The notes under the pieces were generated by a model. The model had not been told where the DNA came from and made no database searches. It was given only the letters and a program-made list of their open reading frames with translations. Below, in pieces: positions 1 to 11,400 of a DNA stretch of 64,000 nt. How positions within the stretch are numbered: the first letter of the stretch is position 1; every line of letters begins with the position of its first letter. Made by a program: the position numbers and the translations under genes. This stretch comes from Ifrita kowaldi. Its lineage: Eukaryota; Chordata; Aves; Passeriformes; Cinclosomatidae. The DNA lies in contig VZRS01007538.1 of the NCBI GenBank assembly GCA_013398055.1, positions 67,275-131,274 on the forward strand, in the 5' to 3' direction.

Positions 1-904
1 TCCACTGCCATAAAATGATGGAAGAGGATCCCCGTGCCTGGGACGAGTCGTTCCTGTAGCACATCCCCCATCCCCACCCTTGCAGGGTTACCAAGGTGCC
101 CGTCAGACCCTCAATAACAGATCCAGACAGGTTCACTTAAACTCCTGTAAATAATTTCAGCACTATTGGGGTGCTCAAGGTGGCAGAAGGCATCTCAGGG
201 ATGGTGCAAACTGCTGGACACGGGTGTGAGGAAAAGGCAGAGTTTTCAGGATATGTCCTGGGTTTCCGTTGGTTTGTTTTGAAAAAATCTTGAGGCGTTT
301 GTACAAAATGCTGGATATTTTTAAAATTGGTTCTTTCTGGCTTTAATATCTCCACACTGCAGGAAGATCCCTGATTCTGTGTGAAGATGGTTTAAAATGT
401 TCTCACTCTTCTGGCATTTGGGAGTTGAGGGGAAGATTTCCATAGGAGCCAGATGTGGGGCGGTGAAGTGAGAATTTGTTTTGGGAAACCTCATCTGGAA
501 TGTGTGAGAAGATGCTGGTGTTTGCTTTGAGGGATGGGATGGGATGGGATGGGATGGGATGGGATGGGATGTGTGGGAATGTCCCAACAGCTGCAGAAGG
601 CTCATGGAGCTATTCAGTGGCTTCATATGAAACCTAAACAGATGAAATTTAAATCAAACAGGAAGATAAGATGTTGGCACTGGTGATCCACCCCAGGCTC
701 TAAAGGCCCTCTCCTGAGCAGGTCAAGGAGGCCAAAGCTCTGTGTTGGCCACCCAAATGCTTTCTCTCCCTTGAGGTCTGGTTCTCCTCCATCCCTGCAG
801 TTCCATGGCTGCAGTTCCATGTCAGGGCTCAGCATCATTTCCAGCAAAATCCCTGGAGCCCCAAAGGACTTTGGACCAGACCTTGGTCCAGCATGGGAAC
901 AACC
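1..904. other. Intronic sequence, mostly unique
   Basis: Apart from the GGGAT microsatellite at 531-570 I see no gene, exon or recognisable mobile element here. Confidence 0.6.
531..570. repeat. (GGGAT)8 microsatellite
   Basis: Eight perfect head-to-tail copies of GGGAT. Runs of three G every five bases on the plus strand could in principle form a G-quadruplex with two-base loops. It probably varies in length between individuals. Confidence 0.95.
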
Positions 905-1040
905 TGGAAGTGTCCCAGGCCAGGCTGGATGGGGCTGGGAGCAGCCTGGGACAGTGGAAGGTGTCCCTGCCCATGGCAGGGGTGGCACTGGATGGGCTTT
1001 AAGGTCCCCTCCAACCCAAAATATTCTGAGATTCTTCTTT
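905..1040 (+). mobile_element. CR1 3' fragment
   Basis: 5'-truncated CR1 LINE tail. It shows the conserved block with the AGGCCAGGCTGG motif, the GACAGTGGAAGGTGTCCCTG motif and the terminal CTTTAAGGTCCCCTCCAACC that precedes the short ATTCTG-type end. No reverse-transcriptase part is present. Confidence 0.9.
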
Positions 1041-1242
1041 TATTTGTTTCCAAGTTTTCAGAGCTTCATTCTCTGTGGCAGCCAGGAGTGATCAGACCTT
1101 GGGCTTCAGCTTCACATCCCTGGAAGCACAAGCCTCCAGGAGCTGAGGATGGATGGGTTTGATTTGTTGAGGTGTTTATACAACGAGATGTTTGCAGCAG
1201 CTCTTTCCGGAAGCACCAACAAAGCCTTGCCTGGGGAAGAGC

Positions 1243-1365
1243 CACAGAATCCCAGAATATTTTGGGTTGGAAGGGCCCTTAACGCCCATCCTGTTCCACC
1301 CCTGCCATGGGCAGGGACACCTTCCACTGTCCCAGGCTGCTCCAAGCCCCAGTGTCCAGCCTGGC
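1243..1365 (-). mobile_element. CR1 3' fragment
   Basis: Reverse-strand CR1 tail. It begins with the complement of the ATTCTGGGATTCTG-type end, followed by GGTTGGAAGGGCCCTTAA and the complement of the GGTGTCCCTGCCCATGGCAG block. It is inverted relative to the copy at 905-1040 about 200 bp away, so the pair could fold in RNA. Confidence 0.9.
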
Positions 1366-2496
1366 CTTGTAGAGGAGAAATGGAGGGATTTTTTTGGTTT
1401 AATTAGTGTCAGTCTTGTTTGGGCTCGGAAAGTAGGAGAGGGAAGATTTAGGTCAGAATCATGACCTCAATAACTTTGTCATCCATCTCCAGATTAAATT
1501 AAAACCATCAAGTGCTTTATCAGCTTCTAAAGTACTCCAGCAAGAACCTCTTCAGTGCTCTCAGTTTGGGTTTTCCTTTTAGTGCTGAGGGTTTTTTGGG
1601 GATGATTTGAGGCCACATAGTAAAAAATCTTTTAATTGACTTCCTCAATTTTTATGTTAACGGTACTGGGAGAAGTGATCCTCAACTGGCTGCACAAAGT
1701 GACTTTCACTCCCTGGTGTGCTAATTTGAAGCTCTTAAACTTCCCAGAGATTCCCTGTGGTGTGAGAAAGCTGCCATGGACGTGGTGGAGCTCAGATTGC
1801 TGCTGTTGGGCCCCTTTATGAGGAATTCTTCATCTGCTGGTTTTTAATGTTGCCTAATTTAGTGCCAAGTGTAAAGAAGGCTCTGTAATAACTTGTAACG
1901 GTGTCAGGTTTTACAAGATGAGCAGATTGATGTCACTGCCTGGAGAGCCTCTGCTGAGGGGGCACCTGAGCTTTGTGCACCTGGAGCTGGTTGGCAGCAG
2001 CCCGTGGGATGAGCAGGCTCTCCATGGATGTCAGTGCTGGATCCTGGTGTTCTTGGAAGACTCTCCTTGGGATTGGCTGCACCCAGAGCAGAAGATCCAA
2101 ACCTTGGCACGGTCCCCAGCAAGCAGCAGGGTTTGGGAGAGGGCCCAGAGCCGTGTGATTCTTCTGTGAGTTAGGGAGAAGCTTCTGGAGTGGAGGATCT
2201 GTGTTTGAGCAGCTTCCCAGCGTTGTGGGCAGGGCTGTGACAGGGCCACGACAGAGGGACCTGGATGGGCTCGTGCCTGGCTGGCTTGGCCAAGTGGCCT
2301 TGCAAAAGCAGTGTTTGAGCACCTTGGAGGTGGGACAGCAGGGGACATGGAGTGGGAGTTGGGTTCGGTATTAAATACCTGCCCCAGGGAAGGAACGGGG
2401 CAGATCCATCCCTCCAGGCCAGCTCGGTGCAGATGGGACCCCTGGAGCCCTGCCCAGCCTTGGGTGGGGCTTGTTGTCACCAAAACATTTCCCTGC
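1366..2496. other. Intronic sequence without recognised features
   Basis: Unique-looking sequence with AT-rich patches near 1490-1660. No exon, RNA gene or mobile element recognised. Confidence 0.55.
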
Positions 2497-2698
2497 TTTG
2501 CCTGAGAAGAGGCTGACTGGAGTCAGGAAAGTAATTTGGGGCTTCCTTGGTTTTTTCAGTGATTCCTGGGTGAAAATAAATGCAGGAAGTGTTTCTTTGC
2601 TCATTGGTGATGGTGCAAATCCCATCCTCGCTCGGGGAATCCTGGGACACTTTATAAAGGTTTTATGGGTGTGATTGTCCCTCTCTGCTCTGCACTGG
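2497..2698 (+). repeat. Dispersed 202-bp repeat, copy A
   Basis: Direct repeat of 43315-43516, without evident length change across 202 bp and roughly 85% identical by eye. Both copies run from TTTGCCTGAGAAGAGGCTG to a CTCTGCTCTGCACTGG end. That end segment resembles part of CR1 LINEs, so this may be an old, divergent CR1-related element; the upstream part I do not recognise. Frames in the two copies translate similarly, but there are no conserved catalytic motifs. Confidence 0.75.
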
Positions 2699-2784
2699 GG
2701 GCACTTTGGGGCAGCATAAGAAAGACCCAGAGTTACTGGAGATGATCCAAGGGAGGGACAGGGAGGTGGGGAAGGGCCGGGAGG

Positions 2785-2877
2785 GGTGGGATTGTTGGGT
2801 GGCTGTGCAGAGCCAGGAGCTGGATCGATGAGCCTGTGGGTCCCTTCCAGCTCAGGTTATGCTGTGATTCCACAAAA
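2785..2877 (+). mobile_element. CR1 3' tail fragment
   Basis: Short CR1 tail of the subfamily containing AGCCAGGAGCTGGA, then GTGGGTCCCTTCCAGCTCAG, ending in a CTGTGATTCC-type terminus. Confidence 0.75.
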
Positions 2878-4354
2878 CCACCACTCTAGGCCAAATCAAA
2901 GGTGTTACTGCAAGTAAAACCTGAATCCTTCAAGCACCAGCCAGCCCAGCTTCCCCCTGAGGGGCCTTGGAAACTGGGCAGGGACACTGAGCCTCTGGCT
3001 TGTCCCTTCAGGGGGACAACAGAGCTGCAGGCAAGGGAGCAAATTCTCCTTCCTGAAGGGAGCCGTAGTTTATTGGTAGGAAATATTCATGTAATCCATT
3101 TTCATGAAGAAAACCACGCTGGCCATACTGGAAGCATTTGTTTTTGTATTTTTTAGAGCTTTGCATAAGAGAATTATTTTGATTAAAAAGAACAAAAAAA
3201 ATTATGCTCCTGGTTGAAAAAATAAAAACTACTCGCACTGACAGAACTTTAATCTGAGCCCAAGTCACAAAACCAGCCTTTATTGATGTCAGAAATGCTT
3301 TAGAAATTGAAAGAGTAAACAGGATTTGGCCTTTAATTTGTGAAGGGTTTTGATTTTTCAGAGGCATTAAAGAGACAGAAAAGATGGGTATTGAATTATT
3401 TAACAATTGCTTGGAAAATTAAGCTTCAGAGAGCCTGTTTTCACTGCAATAATCTTATTAATGAAAACAAAACAATCTGGGGCAGCACCAATATTCAGAG
3501 CTCATACCCCGCTGCCTGAATTGTTTCCGAGTGGTCCATGAAGTGATTTTGGAAGCCAAAGCCAAGCTGAGCCTTTTCTGTGGTCTGTTCACCCTTCCCA
3601 GGAGAGAGCTGCCGTTGATGGATTATCCAAACATATTTCCCCTCTAAAACCCGAAGCAGAGGGGAAAAATATGCGAGGAGGAGTTTGGGGAATTTGGCTT
3701 TTTGAAGTTTTTTTTCATTGGCAGATGGCTTTTAAGTGATTTATTGGCCAAAACCAATCCATTTTCATCAGAAAGCAAGTGTTTAATGGCTTTGGAGGTG
3801 GGGACTCAAAACAAAGCAGTGATAATCGTGCTCGGTGACGAAGCAGAGCAGCCCTTCATCAAACAGACTTTAGAGAGTGTTGGAGAGCCAGTGCTGAGGG
3901 CTATGGTTTCCTTTCATGTGCACTTTAATTCACTGTCCTTTGCAGTCAGCGGTGCAGAAATAGGCCTAGATTAAATTAAAGGGAGAATGGATCCTTGCTC
4001 CCATCCTCGCGGGCTGCAGCAGCGAGTGTTGGATGCCCTGGCAGCTCCCAGCCCCTCAGCCTTGGAGCACGGGAGGTTTTACAAACTGTCCCCTCCCTCC
4101 CTGCCCAGAGCCCCTCCTGCTGCTTTGTGCTGGAGAGTCTGAACCGAATCTCCCCGAGATTCCACCCTGGAATGTTTTCCTGGTGCTCGTGGAGTGCCTG
4201 CCCAGGGGTGTGAGCAGGGCCCTGGCAAACCCAGCCAGGGGGGCACCTCCCTTCATCCCGGGTTTCCAGCACAGCTTTGGAAATCTGCACATGGGAAATC
4301 TGTGGGAGAGCAGTGGGGAGGGTCCTGATGGTCCGTGAGACCCCACCTGCAGAG
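2878..4354. other. Intronic sequence with an AT-rich island
   Basis: Holds an AT-rich, repeat-free block at about 3050-3480 and otherwise unique sequence. No gene or mobile element recognised. The AT-rich block could be regulatory, but there is no direct evidence. Confidence 0.5.
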
Positions 4355-4858
4355 CTGGCCCAGCCCTGGCCCAGCACAGGGAGCACCTGGAGCTGCTGGA
4401 GGAGCCCAGAGGAGGCTCCAGGATGATCAGAGGGATGGAGCAGCTCTGCTGGGAGGAAAGGCTGGGAGAGCTGGGAATGTTCACCTGGAGAGGAGAAGCT
4501 TTGGGGTGACCTCAGTGTGGCCTTCCAGGACCTGAAGGAGCTGGCAGGAAAGATGGAGAGGGACTGGGGACAAGGACCTGGAGTGCCAGGCCAAGGCAGG
4601 TGGCATTAAACTGAGAGTGGGTTTAGATGGGAGATTGGGATGGAATTCCTGGGTGTGAGGGAGGTGAGGCCCTGGCACAGGGTGCCCAGAGCAGCTGTGG
4701 CTGCCCCTGGATCCCTGGCAGCGCCCAAGGCCAGGCTGGACATTGGGGCTGGGAGGAGCCTGGGACAGTGGGAGGTGTCCCTGCCATGGCAGGGGTGGCA
4801 CTGGGTGGGCTTTAAGGTCCCTCCCAACCCAACCCATTCTGGGGTTCCATGACACCTG
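4355..4858 (+). mobile_element. CR1 element, about 500 bp of 3' end
   Basis: Long 3' CR1 copy from the CCCAGCACAGGGAGCACCTG segment to the CCCATTCTGGGGTTCCATGA end. It closely matches the copy at 28518-29020 over its first 200 bp, suggesting a young subfamily. In the middle (about 4595-4665) the two differ, reading GTGGGTTTAGATGGGAGATT here instead of the GGGATACTGGGAAGGAATTG of the other copy, as expected for different CR1 variants. Confidence 0.93.
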
Positions 4859-6956
4859 TGGGTGCCCCCACCCTTTCCCCACCTCACTTTTGGGGGTGAA
4901 CAACTCCAGAGTTGGGATTTGCTGCCTTCTGCACCCAGACCAGCTCTTGGTGGAGTCACTGCTGGGCTCCTTCAAAGCACAGCTTGAGCACTGCGGCCTG
5001 CTCTGCTGCCAGGGAATTTTGGCATTCCTGTGGGAGTGAAGTCACCCAGGAACATGTTTTAGTTGCTGTTCTTTGAAGCTCCAGATCCTGTCAGTGCCTG
5101 GAAATTACATACCTGGGGCTGGCTCTGGGCTCCCCACCCACAGGAGCCCATTTGTAGGAGCTTCACAGCTGAGCATCAGCCCTGCTCCTCCTGCAGGGCT
5201 TGGGGAGGTGCTGGATCCTCCCTGCTCCCAATTCCCCACCACGAGCTGCTCAGCTGTGCCTCAGGGGTATGAACCCTGCCTGGACAGACCTGAGGTGGGG
5301 AGGAGTCCTCAGAGCTCATTAGGATTCCTGGGGTCTCCAAACCAGAAACCCTCTGTGCTTCCAGTGCTGAGAGAGCCAAGGTCTGTTGCAGGGGGATGGA
5401 GGCTGGGAGCAGCCCTGGCCGAGGTTGTGCCGTGGCAGCTGAGGGAGCCGTGGGCCCCGTGGTGCTCAATGAACACCTTGCTCAATGCCTGGTGCCTTGT
5501 AGCTGCTCTGCTGTCAGAAAAGGAGCAGGTCCTGGCTGAGGAGCACAGCTTGGGGTTGTTGTGAGCCTGATGTGACTCGTGCTCGCTTTGCTCCGGTCGG
5601 TGCCTGGGCACCCTCGCCCTGCTGGGGACACGGGGCTGCTGCGAGCCTGCCCCAGGACACAGAGAAATCGGGGGTCTGTGAGGGGCTGGGGCTGCTCCGG
5701 GCTCATCTGCCCCGGGGGAGCAGCCTTTTACCGCCCTGCAGCCCATCCCCTTCCTCCTTTAGGCCTGGTTTAAATTTGCAGGTGTTTAGGGAGTAGTGCT
5801 GGGCTGGCATTAACCCAGCACGGCCCGCAGCCATGGCTGGCAGTGTGACTTCCCTGCTGAACACCAGCCCCGTGTGTCCTTCCCCCTCCCCTCTGCACTC
5901 TCTGCTTCCCCTTCAGGAAAAAGTACTTTGGGAGGGGAAAAGAAAAAGACATGAAATATTTAGGTGAACATCTGCCAGTGTTTTTGAGTGCTGCCATAAG
6001 ACCTCAGTGCTTGCAGCAAACTGGTCTGAATGGGAGACCCGGGCTTGGGAGGAAGGTTTGGTGCTGGGAAAAGGTGGCACAGGGTGGGCTCCACACCCAG
6101 AGCTGCCTCCACAGAGGCTCCTCACTCCCTGCAGAGAGGGAGGCTCAGGTTTGCTCTGTCAGTCCTTCCCAAAGTCACTGCTGGGACTGTTTGGAAGGAG
6201 CTGTTCCCTCTGCTGAGCAGGGGATTGGTGCCTGCAGAGGCCCTGGTCCCCGTCACCAGCAGTGGCAGCACCAGCTCAGCTCTGTTCTGCTGGCAGTGAG
6301 AAAAGCCATGGATCACAGCCCCACAGGGACACCCTGATTGCCTTCCTGGGCTCCCCGTTTATCTCTGCTGCTCTGTCAAGCCCAGCCCTGGGAGGAGAGA
6401 GCAGCTGACAGGTTTCCAGGATTCTCCACAAATGGGATTTAATGGCCACATGATCCCGTGGTTCTGGGTTCTTTTTTAGGGGAAAGTTCTTTTTTTTTTC
6501 CTGTTGCAATGACAGAACTTTTTCTTGAGGTGTGGGAAGTCAGCTAAGGCGGGGTGCAAAGGAATTGTGAATTTCTCTTGGTACGAACTCCGTGCAGGCA
6601 GAACTAAAAACTTGGAGAGCTGCAGGCTCCAGGGAAGGTGCCACATCAGATTTTGAAACTGGCAGTCCTGAGTGGGACTGCAGTTGAACCATTAAATGTG
6701 TCAAGAACATTTGCAGCCAAAACAGAGGCAGCAGCAAAAGCTGGCACTGAGAAAGGGCTCAGGGATGCAGTTTGATGTATTTTACTCCAAGTTTGGAGGA
6801 ATTGGGAAGCTCCCTGGTGGGCTGTGTGCACTGGAAGGGACAATAAGGCAGATCATGACATGAAGCTGTTGGGATGGAGTAGCTGATGCAGGAGAAGGGG
6901 AGTGTTAAAAGCTGCTCCTCCCTGCATGTGTTGGAATTCCACAGAAGGATCAAACC
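4859..6956. other. Intronic sequence without recognised features
   Basis: About 2.1 kb of unique, fairly GC-rich sequence (5570-5760 is richest in GC). Open frames here have no domains or splice context. Confidence 0.5.
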
Positions 6957-7265
6957 TTGGTCCTTCCACCATCCCAGCCTGGCCTTGGGCACTGCCAGGG
7001 ATCCAGGGGCAGCCACAGCTTCTCTGGGCAGCCTGCCAGGGAACAATTCCTTCCCAACATCCCATCCATCCCTGCCCTCTGGCACTGGGAAGCCATTCCC
7101 TGTGTCCTGTCCCTCCAGTTCCTGATGCAGGGTCCCTCTCTGCCTTCCCTGCAGACCCTGGGAGGGGCTCTGAGGTCTCCACACAACCTCCTCTTCCCCA
7201 GGTGAGCAATCCCAGCTCTCCCAGCCCGGCTCCATAGGGGAGGTGCTCCAGTCCCCCCAGTGACC
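6957..7265 (-). mobile_element. CR1 fragment, 3' end missing
   Basis: Reverse-strand CR1 covering the complement of the GGAAGGAATTGTTCCCTGG and CAGGGACCCTCTCTGCC blocks. It starts inside the element at the AGGCCAGGCTGG block, so the last 100 bp or so of the CR1 3' end are absent. Confidence 0.9.
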
Positions 7266-8109
7266 TCACACAGCACCTCCCCTGAGCCTCCCTCTCTTTC
7301 CCAGGGCGTTGGGATGTCTCAGTGCACTGCTGGCTTCTCCTTGGGGAAGGAAAGGGATGGGAACAGTTCCTGAGGGCTCTGTCAGCCCCGTGTTGAGGCT
7401 TATCTCTCGGCTCCAGGTGACAGCTGTGTGGGTATCACCTCCAGAGCAGAAACAAACCAACTCCAGGAGCTGTGAGTTCTGTGTTTTCCCTGTGTCCGTA
7501 GGCAGCTGCGCTCATGTGTGGGCAGTCACGGGTTTGTCACTTTTCTGAGAGGGAACAAAATGAAAAATCTGGTTTTCTCTGAGATGACAAAGTCTGCTGA
7601 AGCTCCTTCCCCGTCCTCAGAGTGAATTTCAGGATCTAGGTGTGTCTAATCCACAAGATGTTTTTTCTTTGAGTTGCAAAGCTCTCTGTCCACCAGTCAC
7701 CAAATGCCTCGTGTCCACTAGAATATTCCTGCTGGAAGAACACGTGGCAGGAAGGAGAGAGAAGCACACAGGGTGCAGTGTTAAGGGTGGGGAGCTGAGC
7801 TCTGGCTGAAGGTGCTCTAAAAATAAAGTGGAAAGGAAGGAGAGGAGAGATCCCAGTTCCTTTTGGAACAGGGATGAGGAGATGGAGGAAGCAGATGGCT
7901 GCTTTGCTGGATTGTTCTGCCTGATTTGGGGATGGGAACCTGCAGTTACTGCCAGGAGAAATGGCTTGGGAATTCATGGGAACAAGGATACCATAGTGTC
8001 TCAGGGGGTTTTCTGATGCTGCTCGAGCACCAGCGTGCCACAGCCTTTCTAGAGAGAGCGTCCTGCAAGGATCAGCTCTTCTAGGGGCGAGGGCAAGCCT
8101 CCCTGGACA
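7266..8109. other. Intronic sequence without recognised features
   Basis: Unique sequence. No exon, RNA gene or repeat recognised before the LTR that follows. Confidence 0.5.
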
Positions 8110-8450
8110 GCGAGGGATTTCAGCAAGTGTAGCGATTTCTCAGCTACAAGTGATTTCAGCTCTTGTGATTCAGCTCTTTGTGAAATACCCCGAAGCTAAC
8201 ACGGGGACAGAGAGACAGGGAGACCTGTATGGCAGTTCCACAGAGAAAGTAGCTTTATTGTCCAGCAGCTCTGTGAAGGGGAGGCCAGGAACAGGTCCCC
8301 CCTCTGATCTCAGGGCAGACCCGAGCTCTTTTTATGGGGAAGGCTGGGGTGGGGTAGAAACCAGTTAGCCAACTGGGTACAGGGTATTACCATAAGGAAG
8401 CAAGGCATGCTGGGGGTGTCACCGTAACCAAAGTGAGTTACTCAACTCAG
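8110..8450 (-). mobile_element. Probable solo LTR of an endogenous retrovirus
   Basis: On the minus strand this has the order expected of an LTR: a TATA-like CCATAAAAAG (complement at 8327-8336), then an AATAAA poly(A) signal (8254-8259) followed by a short downstream segment. No gag, pol or env sequence flanks it. Ends are approximate because I found no convincing target-site duplication; TG at 8128 and CA near 8444 are candidates. The family was assigned by structure, not by database match. Confidence 0.65.
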
Positions 8451-9464
8451 AGTCCTTATGGCTGCAGGCATCCCTTCCCCAGGGGAGCACAGAGGGCTGC
8501 TGGGCTGAGAGCTCACAGCCCTCCACACCACAGGGTTAGCAGGTTTTGTGGGCTGTGGCACCAGGCTGGTGTCCCTCCACATCTTCCATCCAAAGGGGCT
8601 CTCACCCTTGTCCAAGATTTCCAGGCAGGCCTTGACACGAAGCAAGGGGCTGGGCAGCCCTAGCAGTGCTCGGGGCTTGCAGCAGAGCCACGTTTTCCAT
8701 TTTAGCAGGGCGGACAATGTCGTTTGAGTGCTTGATTTCCAGGGAGCAGTGCTTCCCTCGGCCTAGCCAGCCATAAATCAGCCCACGTTCCTGTGTGCCT
8801 GCAGAAGTGGCTTCGTTTCAGCTCTGAGGGAGAATTTGCTGCCCCTGCAGTCGTTTCTTTTTCGGCTTTTGTGAAACAGGCTTTAATACAGAAATAAATC
8901 ATCAGAGCATTACTAAATTAAAAATAAGCCTAGAAGCAGACAGAGCTGCCAAGCTAAGGTTAAACTTGGAGCAGGGGATCAGATTCTGGTTTCATCAGTC
9001 TTTCCTCCCACTCTTTGCTTAATTTGGTGCTTAAACGAGCCTAATAACCGTTGCAGAGCTCTGCACACCCAGCTGCTTTGGAGAGCAGTCTCCTGGTCCT
9101 CATGTTCTTATTTTGGGTCACACACATCACTGCACTGATGTGCTGGAGCTGTACTTGTAGATGCCACAGTTTGTTGGGATGCAGGAGGATTACACTTGCT
9201 TGGAGCAGAGATTAGCATCAAGTTTACCTCCTTCCCTGGGAGCAAAGAGGAGCATTTCCAGTCCCCTGGCAGGTTTTGGGTTGGCTTTGTTTGCTCTCAT
9301 GCCTGACCCCAGCTCACTTTTGAAGAGTCTTGAAGCAACAGCATCATCTGAGGGAAAAAGTCATTGTCACTGACAGGGAACTGGGAACTTCCCAGGGACT
9401 GGAAAAGGGATGGAGGAGCCTGGTGGTCACTGGTGCTGCCAGGGATTTACAAAAATGTGCCCAG
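8451..9464. other. Intronic sequence without recognised features
   Basis: Unique sequence, moderately AT-rich at 8880-9060. Nothing else recognised. Confidence 0.5.
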
Positions 9465-9655
9465 AGTAGGGGAGGGTGGGGAGGGGCAGGCAGAGAGCAG
9501 CTGTGGCTGCCCCTGGGTCTCTGGGAGTGTCCCAGGCCAGGCTTCCAGGCTTGGAGCAGCCTGGGACAGGGGAAGGTGTCCCTGCCCATGGCAGGGGTGG
9601 AATAAGGTGGTTTTTAATGCCCCTCCCAACCCAACCCATTCCAAGATTCCGTGTT
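9465..9655 (+). mobile_element. CR1 3' fragment
   Basis: Plus-strand CR1 tail with CAGAGAGCAGCTGTGGCTGC, GGAAGGTGTCCCTGCCCATG and a CCAACCCAACCCATTCC terminus. Its 5' end is blurred. Confidence 0.88.
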
Positions 9656-11139
9656 TCATTCCCAGGCTGAGAGCCCTGAGCTGGTGTTTGGAGCAGCCTT
9701 GAATTTCACAAACGCTTTGTCCCTTTCAGAGCCTCGTCCTTAATTCCTCTCCCCCTCCATTCCCAGCACCTCGAGGAATGGGATGATATTTTCATCCCCT
9801 TCTTCCTCTTTATTTTACTGAAAGTTCACTGTGGCAAAATCCTTGAGCATGTTCCTGCCTTGGAGAGCTAAAAGGAATCTCCAAATGGTGCTGGATGTGA
9901 TCCATGGGATCCATCCAGGACTTTGCTGAGTGCTGGCCACTGTTTGCAGTGCTCTTGGTTTTCCATAATCTCCTTTGGTTGTGTGATGCCATTGCCAAAC
10001 AAATGAGATGATAATGAGCATGGCAACATCAGAGGAAGTTGATTTTCCGTCTGTAATAGGGATGATGATAATTAAACATGCATGACCTCATTGGGTTGAA
10101 TAGGAATCAATTCAAATTAAAGCTTGCTGGGAATTCTTTTCCTCCTGTGAAATTTTTCAGAGAAAGCTTGCTGGGAATTCTTTTCCTCCTGTGAAATTTT
10201 TCAGAGAAAGCAAGAACAACATAACAAGTCCTAATGGAAGGAAATTGGGCTGATTTGTATGCTCAGTATTAAAAAATGAAGAAGTTGGGAGATTCTTCAG
10301 GGATGGAACATTTGGTGGTACTGCCCCTGCCCTGCCCTGCCCCAACCGTGTGTAAATGCCCATTTGGATGAAGTTTTTCATTTGGAAAAACAAAGTGCAG
10401 AACTTTCCAGCTGTTTCTAATACTGTTTAGAAAAACTCAGCTCAAACACGTGGAAATGCTTCCCCAGTCTGCGTCCAGAGAGGCTCTGTGGCCAGCAGGG
10501 CACAGAAATTAGCTTTGTACCATGTCTTAATTCCCTGTGCATGAGTGAACGTTGCACTGGAGCTGCTCCTTCTAAAGGGAAAGGATTTGTTATTGTGGAG
10601 ATGGAACAACGGAGGGGTTAAAGTTGGAAGCCCAGGTCTGGGGCCCCAGAAAGGAGCTGGTGTTGGCCTCACCCTCAGCCAGAGCAGGGGCACCTGAGAG
10701 GCTCCTTTGGAGCACAGGTGGGGAAGTCTTGGGTTAAATTCCTTCTTTTTGCCATTTTTTTTCCCACAATGAAGTTTCAGTGGTGCCTCAGCAGCTGCAG
10801 CCAAGCTTGCCCAGAGCTCCTGGGTTTGGGTTTTGGGAGAGGTGTGCAACCCCTCAGCCTGCAGGCTGGTTCGGGTCAGAGCAGGGAGCTGAAGGATGGG
10901 AAACCAAAGCTTGGGTAGTGCCAGGTCCGTGTTCTGCGTTTTGGGCTTTGCTTCCAGGCCTTTGGTAGGAGCCCTTCGAACCTGTGGGGCTCATCAGACA
11001 TGGGAAGGGCTTGGAATGATGATCCTCTCCCAGTCACCGTGGTGAGGCTGCACTGGGATCTGCTGGAGGCAGCTGGTGCTTCCCATTTCGGATAAACATC
11101 CTGAGCAAGGTACTGCCCGTGTTTGCCCTGGGACAGTGC
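9656..11139. other. Intronic sequence with a local tandem duplication
   Basis: Unique sequence apart from the 44-bp duplication at 10119-10206. AT-rich at 10020-10260. No exon recognised. Confidence 0.5.
10119..10206. repeat. Perfect 44-bp tandem duplication
   Basis: Two identical 44-bp units, 10119-10162 and 10163-10206, each starting AAAGCTTGCTGGGAATTC, followed by AAAGC of a third. Absolute identity implies a recent duplication or an assembly or slippage event. Confidence 0.95.
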
Positions 11140-11400
11140 TGTCCTTTGGAAAGGGCCATGGAGGGAACGGCCTCAGGCTGGGCCAGGGCAGGCTCAGGTT
11201 GGACAGCAGCAGGAATTTCCCCATGGAAAGGGTGCTCAGGCCTTGGAACTGCCCAGGGAGATTTGGAGTGCCCATCCCTGGAGGTGCCCAAGGGAGGCCT
11301 GGAGGTGGCACTGAGTGCTCTGGGCTGGGGACAAGGTGGGCATCGGGCACAGCTTGGTCTGGGACAGCTTTTCCAACCTCAGTGATTCTGGGATTTTCTC
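11140..11400 (+). mobile_element. CR1 fragment (second subfamily)
   Basis: Contains GGCCTCAGGCTGGGCCAGG, GGACAGCAGCAGGAATTTCC and TGCCCATCCCTGGAGGTGCC. It ends with TTTTCCAACCTCAGTGATTC, the terminus of a different CR1 subfamily from the copies at 905 or 4355. Confidence 0.88.
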
